Positions 1 to 7,530 of a stretch of DNA of 47,165 bases are shown here, piece after piece. The stretch lies in assembly GCA_964370625.1 (NCBI GenBank), contig CAYJKB010000013.1, positions 1 through 47,165 of the forward strand. Reading direction: 5' to 3'. Numbering within the stretch: position 1 is the stretch's first letter; each line of letters opens with the position of its first letter. The notes under the pieces are model-generated. The model worked only from the letters and a program-made list of their open reading frames with translations, did not search any database and was not told the DNA's origin. The translations under genes and the position numbers were made by a program. Source of the stretch: CAYJKB01 sp964370625 (GTDB lineage Bacteria; Bacillota; Clostridia; Oscillospirales; Butyricicoccaceae).

Positions 1-137
1 GAAGAAAACGCATATTCTCCAACGTATTCAGCGATAAAAAATCCATCTACCATTACATAGAATGATAGAAAAATCATTGATAGCATACTTGGTAATGTAT
101 AGCAAAATACGGTTTTAAAGTTAATTTGATTAATCAT
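1..137 (-). CDS. MATE-family efflux transporter, N-terminal fragment
   Basis: The reverse strand reads from an ATG at 137 into the window edge for about 45 codons. The start is preceded by an AAAAGGTG-type ribosome binding site. The peptide opens MINQINFKTVF and continues through a hydrophobic stretch ending in VMVDGFFIAEYVGEYAF. An 'S-[LF]-Y-x-[MI]-V-D-G-x-F-[IV]-x-x-[YF]-V-G' pattern in the first membrane helix is typical of MATE (MepA/NorM-like) cation- or drug-coupled exporters. Only the first helix is visible, so the family call rests on this motif and the substrate cannot be inferred. The gene is transcribed away from rplU. Confidence 0.6.
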   Translation of the reverse strand, partial: MINQINFKTVFCYTLPSMLSMIFLSFYVMVDGFFIAEYVGEYAFS

Positions 138-227
138 AGTTCACCTTTTTATATATTTTAACTTAGTATAACACAGAAAAGTTAAACTTCAACTTATTTA
201 TCTAAAATTAATTTATAAATATTTTTA

Positions 228-256
228 TTGACAAGTCATAATAATAGTGATATACT
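228..256 (+). promoter_or_regulatory. Sigma-A promoter of the rplU operon
   Basis: TTGACA at 228-233 and TATACT at 251-256 are separated by 17 bp, close to the ideal housekeeping promoter. The start of transcription would fall near 263, so the leader that follows is transcribed. Confidence 0.8.
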
Positions 257-345
257 ACTTTAAGCCGCATAGAACGAGGCTTTGAAAATAGCATTAGCTA
301 TTGCCCGCAACAGCGTGACTCTAATTATGAAAGAGAGGTACTATT
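257..345 (+). ncRNA. Ribosomal protein L21 leader (candidate)
   Basis: About 85 bases of 5' untranslated RNA lie between the promoter and rplU. They contain a GC-richer segment beginning GCCGCATAGAACGAGGC, then an imperfect hairpin (AATAGC/GCTATT), ending at the AGAGAGGT ribosome binding site. Position, length and the GCCGCA...GAGG pattern resemble the Firmicutes L21 leader, thought to mediate autoregulation of the rplU-prp-rpmA operon. A covariance-model search was not possible, so the family assignment is tentative. Confidence 0.5.
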
Positions 346-348
346 CGA

Positions 349-657
349 ATGTACGCAATTTTAGAAACAGGTGGAAAACAATACAAAGTATCTGAAGGTG
401 ATGTAATCTACATCGAAAAGCTAGGTTTAGCTGATGGAGAAAAAGTTACTTTTGACAAAATTCTTGCAGTTGGTGGCGACAGCTTAACAGTTGGTGCTCC
501 TTACGTTGCTGGTGCTACAGTAGAAGCTACTGTAGAAAAAACTGGTAAACAAAGAAAAATCAAAATCTTCAAATACACGCCTAAAAAAGGCTACAGAAAA
601 CGTCAAGGTCACAGACAACCTTACACTAAAGTTACAATCGGTGCTATTAAAGCATAG
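349..657 (+). CDS. rplU: 50S ribosomal protein L21
   Basis: This 102-residue protein has the full L21 length and signature. It starts MYAILETGGKQYKV and ends with the basic FKYTPKKGYRKRQGHRQPYTKV segment that binds 23S rRNA. L21 is a structural protein of the large subunit. The ATG at 349 follows an AGAGAGG site. It is the first gene of the conserved rplU-prp-rpmA cluster, with prp starting three bases after its stop, so translational coupling is likely. Nothing is unusual. Confidence 0.97.
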   Translation: MYAILETGGKQYKVSEGDVIYIEKLGLADGEKVTFDKILAVGGDSLTVGAPYVAGATVEATVEKTGKQRKIKIFKYTPKKGYRKRQGHRQPYTKVTIGAIKA

Positions 658-660
658 TTT

Positions 661-1002
661 ATGACTACAGTTCGTTTTCACAAAAAAGGTTCAGATTTTT
701 TTCAGTTTGAAATGTTTGGACATTCGGGTTATGGCGAAGAGGGTTTTGATATTGTATGTTCTGCAGTATCTGCATCTGTCACTCAAACTCATATCCTTTT
801 AGAAGATGTTTTAGGTATCAAGGTAACAACAGAAGTTGACGCCGAAACCACGCATATACTAATAAAACTGCCTGAAACTTTGTCAGGTAATCTATATAAA
901 GATGCGCAAAATGCGATTTTAGCTTTTCAAATGAATATGGCTTCAATTTCGCAAGATTATTCACAATATATCGAAGTTTTGGAGGTGCAGCATAATGCTT
1001 AG
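661..1002 (+). CDS. prp: Ribosomal-processing cysteine protease Prp
   Basis: The protein is 113 residues (YsxB/DUF464 family). The catalytic dyad is visible: His21 in FGHSGY and Cys33 in GFDIVCSAVSA. In Firmicutes, Prp removes a short N-terminal extension from L27, which is essential because the uncleaved extension would block the peptidyl transferase centre. The gene lies in its standard place between rplU and rpmA and overlaps rpmA by eight bases. No strong ribosome binding site precedes its ATG, which fits coupling to rplU. Its substrate is encoded next door and carries the expected cleavage motif. Confidence 0.93.
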   Translation: MTTVRFHKKGSDFFQFEMFGHSGYGEEGFDIVCSAVSASVTQTHILLEDVLGIKVTTEVDAETTHILIKLPETLSGNLYKDAQNAILAFQMNMASISQDYSQYIEVLEVQHNA

Positions 1003-1279
1003 AATAAGTTTACAATTTTTCGCTCATAAAAAAGGGGTAGGTTCTACTAAAAACGGACGTGACTCTGAATCAAAAAGACTTGGTGTTAAACGTGCAGATG
1101 GACAAACAGTTCCAGCTGGTAACATCTTAGTTCGTCAAAGAGGAACTAAAATCCATCCAGGTACAAACGTTGGTAGAGGTTCTGATGATACTCTATACGC
1201 TAAAGTTACAGGTGTGGTAAGATTTGAGCGTCTTGGAAAAGACCGTAAAAAGGTTTCTGTATACGAAATCGCTCAATAA
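995..1279 (+). CDS. rpmA: 50S ribosomal protein L27, with Prp-cleaved N-terminal extension
   Basis: The 94-residue protein starts MLRISLQFFA followed by HKKGVGSTKNGRDS, the usual mature N-terminus of L27. LQFFA just before HKKG is the Prp cleavage motif, so the first ten residues are probably removed. L27 sits at the 50S subunit interface with its N-terminus near the peptidyl transferase centre. A GGAGGTG site inside prp precedes the ATG. An intrinsic terminator follows shortly after the stop. Confidence 0.96.
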   Translation: MLRISLQFFAHKKGVGSTKNGRDSESKRLGVKRADGQTVPAGNILVRQRGTKIHPGTNVGRGSDDTLYAKVTGVVRFERLGKDRKKVSVYEIAQ

Positions 1280-1292
1280 TTTAAATCGTTCC

Positions 1293-1328
1293 AAAAATCT
1301 CGGACTGCTGTTCGGGATTTTTGTTTTT
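1293..1328 (+). terminator. Intrinsic terminator after rpmA
   Basis: AAAAATCTCG pairs with CGGGATTTTT around a short loop, followed by TTGTTTTTAT. It separates the ribosomal-protein operon from obgE. Confidence 0.75.
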
Positions 1329-1354
1329 ATCTATAGAAAAGGAGGTTAAAATCA

Positions 1355-2626
1355 ATGTTTATAGATACAGCCAAGATTAAAATCGCTTCTGGTAAAGGTG
1401 GCGATGGAAAAGTTTCTTTTCACCGTGAAAAATATATCACTTCTGGTGGTCCTGATGGTGGTGACGGTGGTAAAGGTGGTAATGTTGTTTTTGTAATCGA
1501 TGATCATATGTCTACACTTATGGATTTTCGTTACAAACGTAAATATAAAGCACCAGATGGTGAAAATGGTGGTTCTGCTAAATGTTTTGGTAAAGATGGC
1601 AAAGATTTAATAATTCGTGTGCCTCGTGGTACTGTTATCAAAGATACTGCCACAGGTGGAATTATTAAAGACATGTCAGATGAAGAGCCATATATTGCTG
1701 CTAAAGGTGGCAAAGGTGGTTGGGGAAATCAACATTTCGCTACGCCAACTCGTCAAGCTCCACGTTTTGCAAAAGCTGGTTTACCTAGCATAGAACTTGA
1801 AGTTACATTAGAGCTTAAACTACTTGCTGATGTTGGTTTAGCTGGTTTTCCGAATGTTGGAAAATCAACACTTTTATCAGTAGTTTCAGCTGCGAGACCT
1901 AAAATCGCAAACTATCATTTTACAACTCTTGAACCTAATTTAGGTGTTGTAAACATAGGCCCTGAACAATCTTTTGTGCTTGCTGATATTCCTGGTATTA
2001 TCGAAGGTGCATCTGAAGGTGTTGGTTTAGGACATGCATTTTTACGTCATATAGACAGATGCCGATTAATTATTCATGTTGTCGATGTTTCAAGCACTGA
2101 AGGTCGTGACCCTATCGAAGATTTTATTAAAATCAATGAAGAACTTGTTTTATATAGCCCAGAACTTGCTACTCGTACTCAAATCGTTGTTGCTAATAAA
2201 ATTGATGTTCTTGGTGATGATAGACAACCAATTGAACGTTTTAAAGATTTTGTTGAAGAAAAGGGCTATTTATTCATGGAAATGTCAGCAGTTTCCACTC
2301 GTGGTACTGATGAATTGATGAAAAAAACTTGGGAACTTTTATCAAAACTTCCTCCAGTTACAATCTATGAGCCTACTTATGTAGCTCCTGAAATAGTTTA
2401 TGATTCTAAAGATATTGAAATCAAAATGGTTGATGATTATTATGTTGTTGAGGGTGCGTGGATTGAACGTCTACTCGGCAATGTAAACATTGATGATTTT
2501 GAATCTCGAATGTACTTTGAACGTATGCTTAGAAAAGCAGGTGTTTTTGAGCGTTTAGAAGAGATGGGTGTGCAAGAAGGCGATACTGTAGTTATTTACA
2601 GTTTTGAATTTGAATATGCTTATTAA
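1355..2626 (+). CDS. obgE: GTPase Obg (CgtA)
   Basis: The 423-residue protein has the Firmicutes Obg arrangement. The glycine-rich OBG domain spans roughly residues 1-158, with repeated GGxGG turns. The GTPase domain follows, with P-loop GFPNVGKS at 164-171, G2 threonines in HFTTLEPNLG, G3 DIPGIIEGA and G4 NKID. The C-terminal OCT domain covers about 345-423. Obg is an essential GTPase involved in late 50S assembly and stress control. An AAAAGGAGG site lies eight bases before the ATG. Linkage to rplU-prp-rpmA is classical. Confidence 0.96.
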   Translation: MFIDTAKIKIASGKGGDGKVSFHREKYITSGGPDGGDGGKGGNVVFVIDDHMSTLMDFRYKRKYKAPDGENGGSAKCFGKDGKDLIIRVPRGTVIKDTATGGIIKDMSDEEPYIAAKGGKGGWGNQHFATPTRQAPRFAKAGLPSIELEVTLELKLLADVGLAGFPNVGKSTLLSVVSAARPKIANYHFTTLEPNLGVVNIGPEQSFVLADIPGIIEGASEGVGLGHAFLRHIDRCRLIIHVVDVSSTEGRDPIEDFIKINEELVLYSPELATRTQIVVANKIDVLGDDRQPIERFKDFVEEKGYLFMEMSAVSTRGTDELMKKTWELLSKLPPVTIYEPTYVAPEIVYDSKDIEIKMVDDYYVVEGAWIERLLGNVNIDDFESRMYFERMLRKAGVFERLEEMGVQEGDTVVIYSFEFEYAY

Positions 2627-2665
2627 ATTATAATTAAATAGTTTATAGTTATAGACTGTGGTGAA

Positions 2666-2765
2666 NNNNNNNNNNNNNNNNNNNNNNNNNNNNNNNNNNN
2701 NNNNNNNNNNNNNNNNNNNNNNNNNNNNNNNNNNNNNNNNNNNNNNNNNNNNNNNNNNNNNNNNN
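2666..2765. other. Assembly gap of 100 N
   Basis: Exactly 100 undetermined bases. The flanks share no obvious overlap, so real sequence is probably missing, including the start of the small gene that emerges on the right. Confidence 0.98.
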
Positions 2766-2876
2766 GCATTTGTAGTTATGGATTTATTTATCCCTACTGT
2801 CATTTCCCTTGTTGTTATGTTCATTCACGCCATCGGATTTTTTGCTTTTGGGCTTAAAATCAGTAAGAATATATAA
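2766..2876 (+). CDS. C-terminal fragment of a small hydrophobic protein
   Basis: An open frame leaves the gap and runs 36 codons to a TAA at 2874-2876. It is largely one membrane helix (LFIPTVISLVVMFIHAIGFF) ending in LKISKNI. The family is not recognised. The frame ends exactly at a strong terminator hairpin, which supports a real gene end. The start lies in the gap, or possibly at the ATG near 2780. Confidence 0.4.
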   Translation, partial: AFVVMDLFIPTVISLVVMFIHAIGFFAFGLKISKNI

Positions 2877-2909
2877 TAAATGGTGTAGCCGTTGGCTACA
2901 CCATTTATT
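2875..2909. terminator. Bidirectional terminator
   Basis: A perfect 16-bp stem (arms AATAAATGGTGTAGCC and its complement, loop GTT) is flanked by A and T runs on both sides. It lies between the fragment ending at 2876 and the minus-strand gene ending at 2912, and would serve both. Confidence 0.85.
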
Positions 2910-2911
2910 AT

Positions 2912-3163
2912 TTAATTTGCTATCTCATCAAGTATTTCCTGATGCACTTCATCACAATCGAAGAAATCCTTTTGAGTTAATACATCATGCATTTCATATG
3001 CATTTATAATTTTATCGAAATATTTTCTATCTGCTTTATACTGCTCTTTATCGATATTATTTTCTTTTTCCCAAATATTAGTACAAATATCAGCAGTATA
3101 TCCGAAATTCTCAAAAATCTTGAAAATTTCTTTTTTATTTTCAATGTAAATATTATTATTCAT
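2912..3163 (-). CDS. Small hypothetical protein, last gene of the GAPDH/PGK operon
   Basis: This is an 83-residue, charged, soluble-looking protein starting MNNNIYIENKKEIFKIFENF, with two cysteines near the middle (ADICTNIW and FFDCDE). No family is recognised. A GGAGGAAT site sits just before the ATG, which supports expression. It lies 67 bases downstream of the archaeal-type pgk on the same strand with no terminator seen between them, and ends at the bidirectional hairpin. It may be the fourth gene of that operon, but a role in the same pathway is only inference. Confidence 0.65.
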   Translation of the reverse strand: MNNNIYIENKKEIFKIFENFGYTADICTNIWEKENNIDKEQYKADRKYFDKIINAYEMHDVLTQKDFFDCDEVHQEILDEIAN

Positions 3164-3230
3164 ATTTCATTCCTCCAAAGTATTATAGTACACAATATGA
3201 ATAATTTAATATTTCGTTACAAGTTTATAT

Positions 3231-4487
3231 TTATAGTTTTTCTCTAGCGTATGCATTTTCCATAGCTTCAATCAATGGAAGTTTTTTGCCACTCATAAAT
3301 CTTACCATTGCACCACCAGCTGTACAAACATATGAGAATTTTTCTTTACCTACATATTTAGTAGCAGATGTTACAGTATCTCCCCCACCTATTACAGAAT
3401 AAGCAGAGCTATTTGCAATCGCTGTCCAAATTTCTTTTGTTCCAACGGAGAAGATTTGTTCATTTTCATAAACTCCAGCAGGTCCATTTGCAAATATCAT
3501 CTGTGCATCTTTTAAAATTTCAGCATATTTTTCGATTGTTTTAGCACCGATATCGAAATAAAGCTCATCTTGCATGTTAGCTGTTACATCAATTTCACTG
3601 CGAGCAGCATTTTGTTCAAATGCTAAATCTAATGGTAATTCAAAACTATTCGGAAATTCTTTAAGATATTTTGCTGCAATATCAACAAATGCTAACATAT
3701 CACGATCTTTTAAAAATTGCATTTGTTTTTCGCCAAATTTAACTCCATTTGCAATGTGCATTATTATACCTGTTACACCAGTAGTTAAAATTTTATCAGC
3801 AGTTTTATTTTTAAGCACACTTTCCATCATACCAAAAGCATCAGATATTTTTGCACCACCCAAAACGAAGATAGATGGATGTTTTGTATCATTTAATACA
3901 TTTGATAATGCTTCATATTCTGTGAAAAATTGGAAACCAGCAGCTGATGGAAGTAAATGTGGGAAACCTACCATTGAAGGTGGATTTCTATGTGCAGCTG
4001 AAAATGCATCATTCACATATAAATCAAATAATGGAGCAAGTTTACGAATTAACCAAACATCTTTCATTTGTTCAGGTGCAAGTTTTACAAAATTTGAGAA
4101 AGTAGATAATTCTTCACCTAAATATCTTAAATTCCCTAAAATAATTGCCTCTCCTGCTTTAAGATTATTAACACTATCTATAGCAGCAGGTCCACACACA
4201 TCATCTATATAAGAAATTTTGCAACCAGTAATACGGCTTAAAATTTCAGCATGTTCTGCAAGTGGAATTAAGTTTTGATAATCTTGAGTATCACCTTGAT
4301 GTGCAATTATTGCAACAGATGCACCTTTATCTAACATAAATTTTAATGTTTCAGCATTTTTATTTAATCTATTTTCATTAACAATTTTTTTTGTTTCAGG
4401 GTCAATCGGTGAATTGATATCAGGACGGAAAAGAATTTTTTTCCCACAGATGTCTATATTTTTAATTGAATTAATTTTTATTTCCAT
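3231..4487 (-). CDS. pgk: Phosphoglycerate kinase, archaeal type
   Basis: This 418-residue protein has the PGK fold: substrate-binding RPDIN at 21-25, AHQGDTQDY, YVNDAFSAAHRNPPSMVGF, and nucleotide-side GGAKISDA and GGGDT. The AHQ...AEHA segment, the VNDAF-AAHR stretch and the overall pattern match archaeal PGKs better than the usual bacterial enzyme (RVDxNVP, HxGRP). PGK interconverts 1,3-bisphosphoglycerate plus ADP and 3-phosphoglycerate plus ATP. The usual late STGGGA motif reads CTAGGAM here, a change worth noting near the active site. The gene overlaps the upstream GAPDH gene by ten bases and has a GGAGAT site, so the two are co-translated. Horizontal acquisition is likely, and a canonical pgk may exist elsewhere. 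Confidence 0.9.
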   Translation of the reverse strand: MEIKINSIKNIDICGKKILFRPDINSPIDPETKKIVNENRLNKNAETLKFMLDKGASVAIIAHQGDTQDYQNLIPLAEHAEILSRITGCKISYIDDVCGPAAIDSVNNLKAGEAIILGNLRYLGEELSTFSNFVKLAPEQMKDVWLIRKLAPLFDLYVNDAFSAAHRNPPSMVGFPHLLPSAAGFQFFTEYEALSNVLNDTKHPSIFVLGGAKISDAFGMMESVLKNKTADKILTTGVTGIIMHIANGVKFGEKQMQFLKDRDMLAFVDIAAKYLKEFPNSFELPLDLAFEQNAARSEIDVTANMQDELYFDIGAKTIEKYAEILKDAQMIFANGPAGVYENEQIFSVGTKEIWTAIANSSAYSVIGGGDTVTSATKYVGKEKFSYVCTAGGAMVRFMSGKKLPLIEAMENAYAREKL

Positions 4488-5509
4488 TTTCCAATCTCCA
4501 AATATTCATTAGTTTTTTTAGTTGCTTCTTCCATAGTAGATTGCATACTAAGTGCAGCACGTACACCATCAATTGTTTCTGGAATTGTTACAGCTTCTTG
4601 TGGAATATAGATTGCAAACATAATTTGATCTCCATGTTCAACAATACTTTCTTCCCATAAACCAATTTCATACATATCAGCTCTTGCATTTCCTAAATCT
4701 CTAGCATAACGGAACATAGAAGCATTTCCTAAGAATCCATCAGCAATACGAACAACACGAATTCTATCATAGCTTTCAAATGCTTTTAGTGCTGTTTCTT
4801 TCGTAATTTTGTCTTTACCTTTAATTGTTACAGTGATAATATGTCCATGAGTAACAGGTGTATGAACTAAAATACCAGTTGCCTTTACATGTGGCATAAT
4901 TTCCATCAAGTCAACTGCTTGATGAGAAGGAGCTTTATCTATTTTAAGTGCATTTGTTAAACCTCTATGATAATCACCTGGATCTGCAACACGACGGATA
5001 ATTGTAATTGCAACATTTTCCACACCGCCACAAGCTCTATCAAGACAATCAACTGCACGAATAAGTCCAGTTGTATTACAAGAAGTAAGTTTTAAGAAGT
5101 TTTTGCCAAGCCCAGCTTCGTAATTTGCCATACCATGGAAAAATACATCTGCTACATCATTTTTTTCTCCACCTTGAAAAATACAAGGTTTGTTATACTT
5201 TTCACAAAGGGTTTTATTTTTAGCTCCGATTCCTGCTGGAGTTGCATCCAGTAATATATCACAAGCTTTAATTAAATCTTCAATATTACCACTAACTGGA
5301 ATATTAGCTTTATCAAAGTCATCTTTATATTGTTCATCTGACATGTAAAGATTATATTTCATTCCACTTTCTTTAAGTGCTCTAACGCTTAAGTTAGGTG
5401 TTCTATTGGCAACTCCTACAAGCTCCATATCCCCCATTAAGCTAATTCCATCACACAGTCTTTGACCTATAATTCCGTATCCTAATACACCAACTTTTAC
5501 TTTTTGCAT
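4478..5509 (-). CDS. Type II (archaeal-type) glyceraldehyde-3-phosphate dehydrogenase
   Basis: The 343-residue protein carries archaeal-type GAPDH hallmarks: dinucleotide-binding GYGIIG at 10-15, FQGGEK at 111-116, and the catalytic motif SCNTTGL with nucleophile Cys144. Bacterial GapA would show SCTTNCL instead. Further family features are RRVADP, the PSHQAVDLMEIMPH segment, and WEESI near the C-terminus. The expected reaction is reversible NAD(P)-dependent oxidation of glyceraldehyde-3-phosphate to 1,3-bisphosphoglycerate, feeding the adjacent PGK. A GAAGGAGA site precedes the ATG. It starts 17 bases after the hydroxyacid dehydrogenase gene. Another phosphorylated aldehyde, such as erythrose-4-phosphate, cannot be excluded as substrate. 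Confidence 0.9.
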   Translation of the reverse strand: MQKVKVGVLGYGIIGQRLCDGISLMGDMELVGVANRTPNLSVRALKESGMKYNLYMSDEQYKDDFDKANIPVSGNIEDLIKACDILLDATPAGIGAKNKTLCEKYNKPCIFQGGEKNDVADVFFHGMANYEAGLGKNFLKLTSCNTTGLIRAVDCLDRACGGVENVAITIIRRVADPGDYHRGLTNALKIDKAPSHQAVDLMEIMPHVKATGILVHTPVTHGHIITVTIKGKDKITKETALKAFESYDRIRVVRIADGFLGNASMFRYARDLGNARADMYEIGLWEESIVEHGDQIMFAIYIPQEAVTIPETIDGVRAALSMQSTMEEATKKTNEYLEIGKWK

Positions 5510-5526
5510 AATATCATTCTCCTTCT

Positions 5527-6525
5527 TTATTTATTCTCAGAGTATTGTTTATACTCAGGATTTAAAAGTGATTTTGGATCTTCACCTTTCATGTATGTTG
5601 CAATTACATTTGCACAATGTTCAAAAACCATGCGAACAGCTTGTGTACTTACAGCGGCTGAATGAGGTGTTAAAACAACATTTGGTAATTCTTTTAGTGC
5701 TGAACTTTGATCAAAAGGCTCTGTTTTAAATGCATCTAAACCAGCACCAGCAACTTTACCAGATTTCAAAGCTTCGATTAAGTCATTTTCATCAACAACA
5801 TATCCACGACTTGTATTTATAATATAAACTCCATCTTTCATAAGCTCAATAGTTGGCTTGCAGACAAAGTCTTTCATTTGTTTAACAGCAGGTAAATGAA
5901 GGCTTATAATGTCAGCAGTTGTAATAGCTGTTTCCATATCTACCATTTCAACACCTAAAAGCTCTGCTGCCACTTCATTTGGGTATGGGTCATAAGCAAT
6001 TACTTTTACAGGAAATACACTTAAGAATTTAGCAAATTCACGACCAATATTTCCGAAACCTAATAATGCTACAGTTCCTTCAAGGGTTTGTGTCATATTA
6101 GCAGTAACACCACCACCACGTATACCACGATCAAAACTTGAAATCTTTCTTAGCACAGCAAGTGTTAAAGCTAATGTTTGTTCTGCAACAGCTTTAGCAT
6201 TTACTCCAGGCGCATTAGATACAGCAATACCTCTTTTTGTAGCTTCTTGAATATCTACAGTTTCAAAACCAGCTCCAAATCTTGAAATTCCTTTTAAGTT
6301 TTTGGAACAAGTTTCGAATATATCTTTGTCCCATGGTTCTCTGCCTATAACTACATAATCAAAATCTTGGCAAGCATCGATTATTTCCTTTTTATCATAA
6401 GTATGATAAAGTGGTTTGTGTGTTATAGTTGCTCCCATTGAAATCGCATCAGCAAACACAACATCTAAATCTAGATTAAGCTCGTTTTGGACAAATACAC
6501 CTATCTTCGTTTGATTTTCTGGCAT
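5527..6525 (-). CDS. D-isomer-specific 2-hydroxyacid dehydrogenase (3-phosphoglycerate dehydrogenase-like)
   Basis: From the ATG at 6525 the protein is 332 residues. It has the NAD-binding motif GFGNIGREFAKF and the catalytic triad of the family: Arg in NTSRGYVVDE, Glu in FKTEPF and His in LTPHSAA. It lacks an ACT or other regulatory tail, so its length fits short-form SerA-like enzymes. A GTG nine bases upstream is also in frame, but the GGGAG site is correctly spaced for the ATG. It is first in an operon with type II GAPDH and PGK. Together the three could convert glyceraldehyde-3-phosphate to phosphohydroxypyruvate (serine branch) or run in reverse. The true substrate is unproven. Confidence 0.85.
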   Translation of the reverse strand: MPENQTKIGVFVQNELNLDLDVVFADAISMGATITHKPLYHTYDKKEIIDACQDFDYVVIGREPWDKDIFETCSKNLKGISRFGAGFETVDIQEATKRGIAVSNAPGVNAKAVAEQTLALTLAVLRKISSFDRGIRGGGVTANMTQTLEGTVALLGFGNIGREFAKFLSVFPVKVIAYDPYPNEVAAELLGVEMVDMETAITTADIISLHLPAVKQMKDFVCKPTIELMKDGVYIINTSRGYVVDENDLIEALKSGKVAGAGLDAFKTEPFDQSSALKELPNVVLTPHSAAVSTQAVRMVFEHCANVIATYMKGEDPKSLLNPEYKQYSENK

Positions 6526-6602
6526 GATTATCACTCCCTATTTTTTTAATTAGCTATATAAAACTTGTAAAGCAAGATTTAAAAATTTTTCAGAATTGTT
6601 TT

Positions 6603-6620
6603 TTGTCAAATTTTTAACAA
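6603..6620. promoter_or_regulatory. Candidate Rex operator upstream of the GAPDH/PGK operon
   Basis: TTGTCAA, four bases, then TTAACAA form an 18-bp inverted repeat with one mismatch to the Rex consensus TTGTTAA-N4-TTAACAA known in clostridia. On the minus strand the element contains TTGACA, which could serve as a -35 box, though no good -10 is seen 17 bp away. It lies about 78 bases before the dehydrogenase ATG. Rex represses fermentation and redox genes when NADH is low, which suits two NAD-linked dehydrogenases. The rest of 6,535-6,819 is AT-rich with no gene. Confidence 0.6.
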
Positions 6621-6819
6621 ATTATCTAAAAAAAATAAATTTCCTTTTTTTCTCATCTTTTATTACAAGTAATTTTCTGCACTATAACCTTACTGTTTTT
6701 CCATGTTAATTGTTATTACTAGACCTCTGCTAAATTTTTTCTTTAACTATAGCATATCTTTATCTTTTAAGTCAAGCATTTATTTTTTGCATATTATAAC
6801 TAAATTTCATATATTAGTA

Positions 6820-6848
6820 TTGACATTTGTAACAAAAAAACATATTAT
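6820..6848 (+). promoter_or_regulatory. Sigma-A promoter of the isochorismatase-family gene
   Basis: TTGACA at 6820-6825 and TATTAT at 6843-6848 are spaced by 17 bp. The promoter lies inside an upstream extension of the open frame (from 6703), which argues that translation starts later, at 6895. Confidence 0.7.
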
Positions 6849-6894
6849 GGTAACATTGAATGATTTTACGAACTTTTTTGAGGAGAAAACTAAA

Positions 6895-7419
6895 ATGAAA
6901 AATATTTTAATTGTTGTTGACTACCAAAATGACTTTGTGAATGGTGCTTTAGGTTTCCCTAACGCTGATGAATTAGATGTACATATTGCACAAAAGGTGT
7001 TGGAATACGGTGAAGGCAATGTTTTCTATACCTTAGATACTCATTATGAAGATTATTTAGATACTCGAGAGGGAAAAAATCTACCAATTTCACACTGTAT
7101 TAAAGGTACTTTTGGTCATGAAATTTTTGGTGAAACTAAAAAATCATTAGAAAAAATTAATGCAAAAGGCTTTGAGAAACTCTCTTTTGGGCTAAAAATC
7201 ACTGATGAAATCGCTAAGATTTTACCAGAAAATGTCGATACTATCGAGCTATGTGGTTTAGTATCAAATATTTGTGTTATCAGTAATGCTGTTATATTCC
7301 AAACGCATTATCCTTTAGCTCAAATAATTGTAGATAAAAAGCTAACAGCAAGCTTTGATGAGGATTTAAATCAAAAAACTTTCGATGTGCTAAAAGGACT
7401 TCAAGTAAAAGTTATATAA
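6895..7419 (+). CDS. Isochorismatase-fold cysteine hydrolase (nicotinamidase-related)
   Basis: The protein is 174 residues from the ATG at 6895. It opens MKNILIVVDYQNDFVNGALG, with the catalytic Asp in DYQNDF. The nucleophilic Cys lies in LCGLVSNICVISNA, typical of nicotinamidase/isochorismatase hydrolases. The metal-binding region around TLDTHYEDY fits nicotinamidase-like members, so release of ammonia from nicotinamide or a similar amide is plausible. The open frame extends upstream to 6703, but that part contains the promoter and is not protein-like, and a GAGGAG site precedes 6895. It is monocistronic, ending at a long terminator hairpin. Confidence 0.85.
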   Translation: MKNILIVVDYQNDFVNGALGFPNADELDVHIAQKVLEYGEGNVFYTLDTHYEDYLDTREGKNLPISHCIKGTFGHEIFGETKKSLEKINAKGFEKLSFGLKITDEIAKILPENVDTIELCGLVSNICVISNAVIFQTHYPLAQIIVDKKLTASFDEDLNQKTFDVLKGLQVKVI

Positions 7420-7439
7420 CTTATTAAATTGAATAGATT

Positions 7440-7497
7440 GGTGCAACTTATATACTTAGCAGAATTTTTGCTATTATATATGGTTGCACCTTGTTTT
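7440..7497 (+). terminator. Intrinsic terminator after the hydrolase gene
   Basis: GGTGCAAC (7440-7447) pairs with GTTGCACC (7483-7490). TATATA and TAGCA/TGCTA pairs extend the stem inward, and a TTGTTTTTATTTT tract follows. Confidence 0.8.
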
Positions 7498-7530
7498 TAT
7501 TTTATACATATATTTAAAAAAGTTTGAATC

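Noticed and set aside
2076..2318. 80-codon alternate frame within obgE
   Set aside because: It is internal to the Obg GTPase gene on the same strand, with low-complexity hydrophobic content and no start signal.
3574..4212. 212-codon plus-strand frame opposite pgk
   Set aside because: It is antisense to a well-supported PGK gene, with no start signal and no recognisable protein features.
6703..6894. N-terminal extension of the isochorismatase-like protein
   Set aside because: It contains the TTGACA/TATTAT promoter, is not conserved in the family, and a good ribosome binding site lies before 6895.
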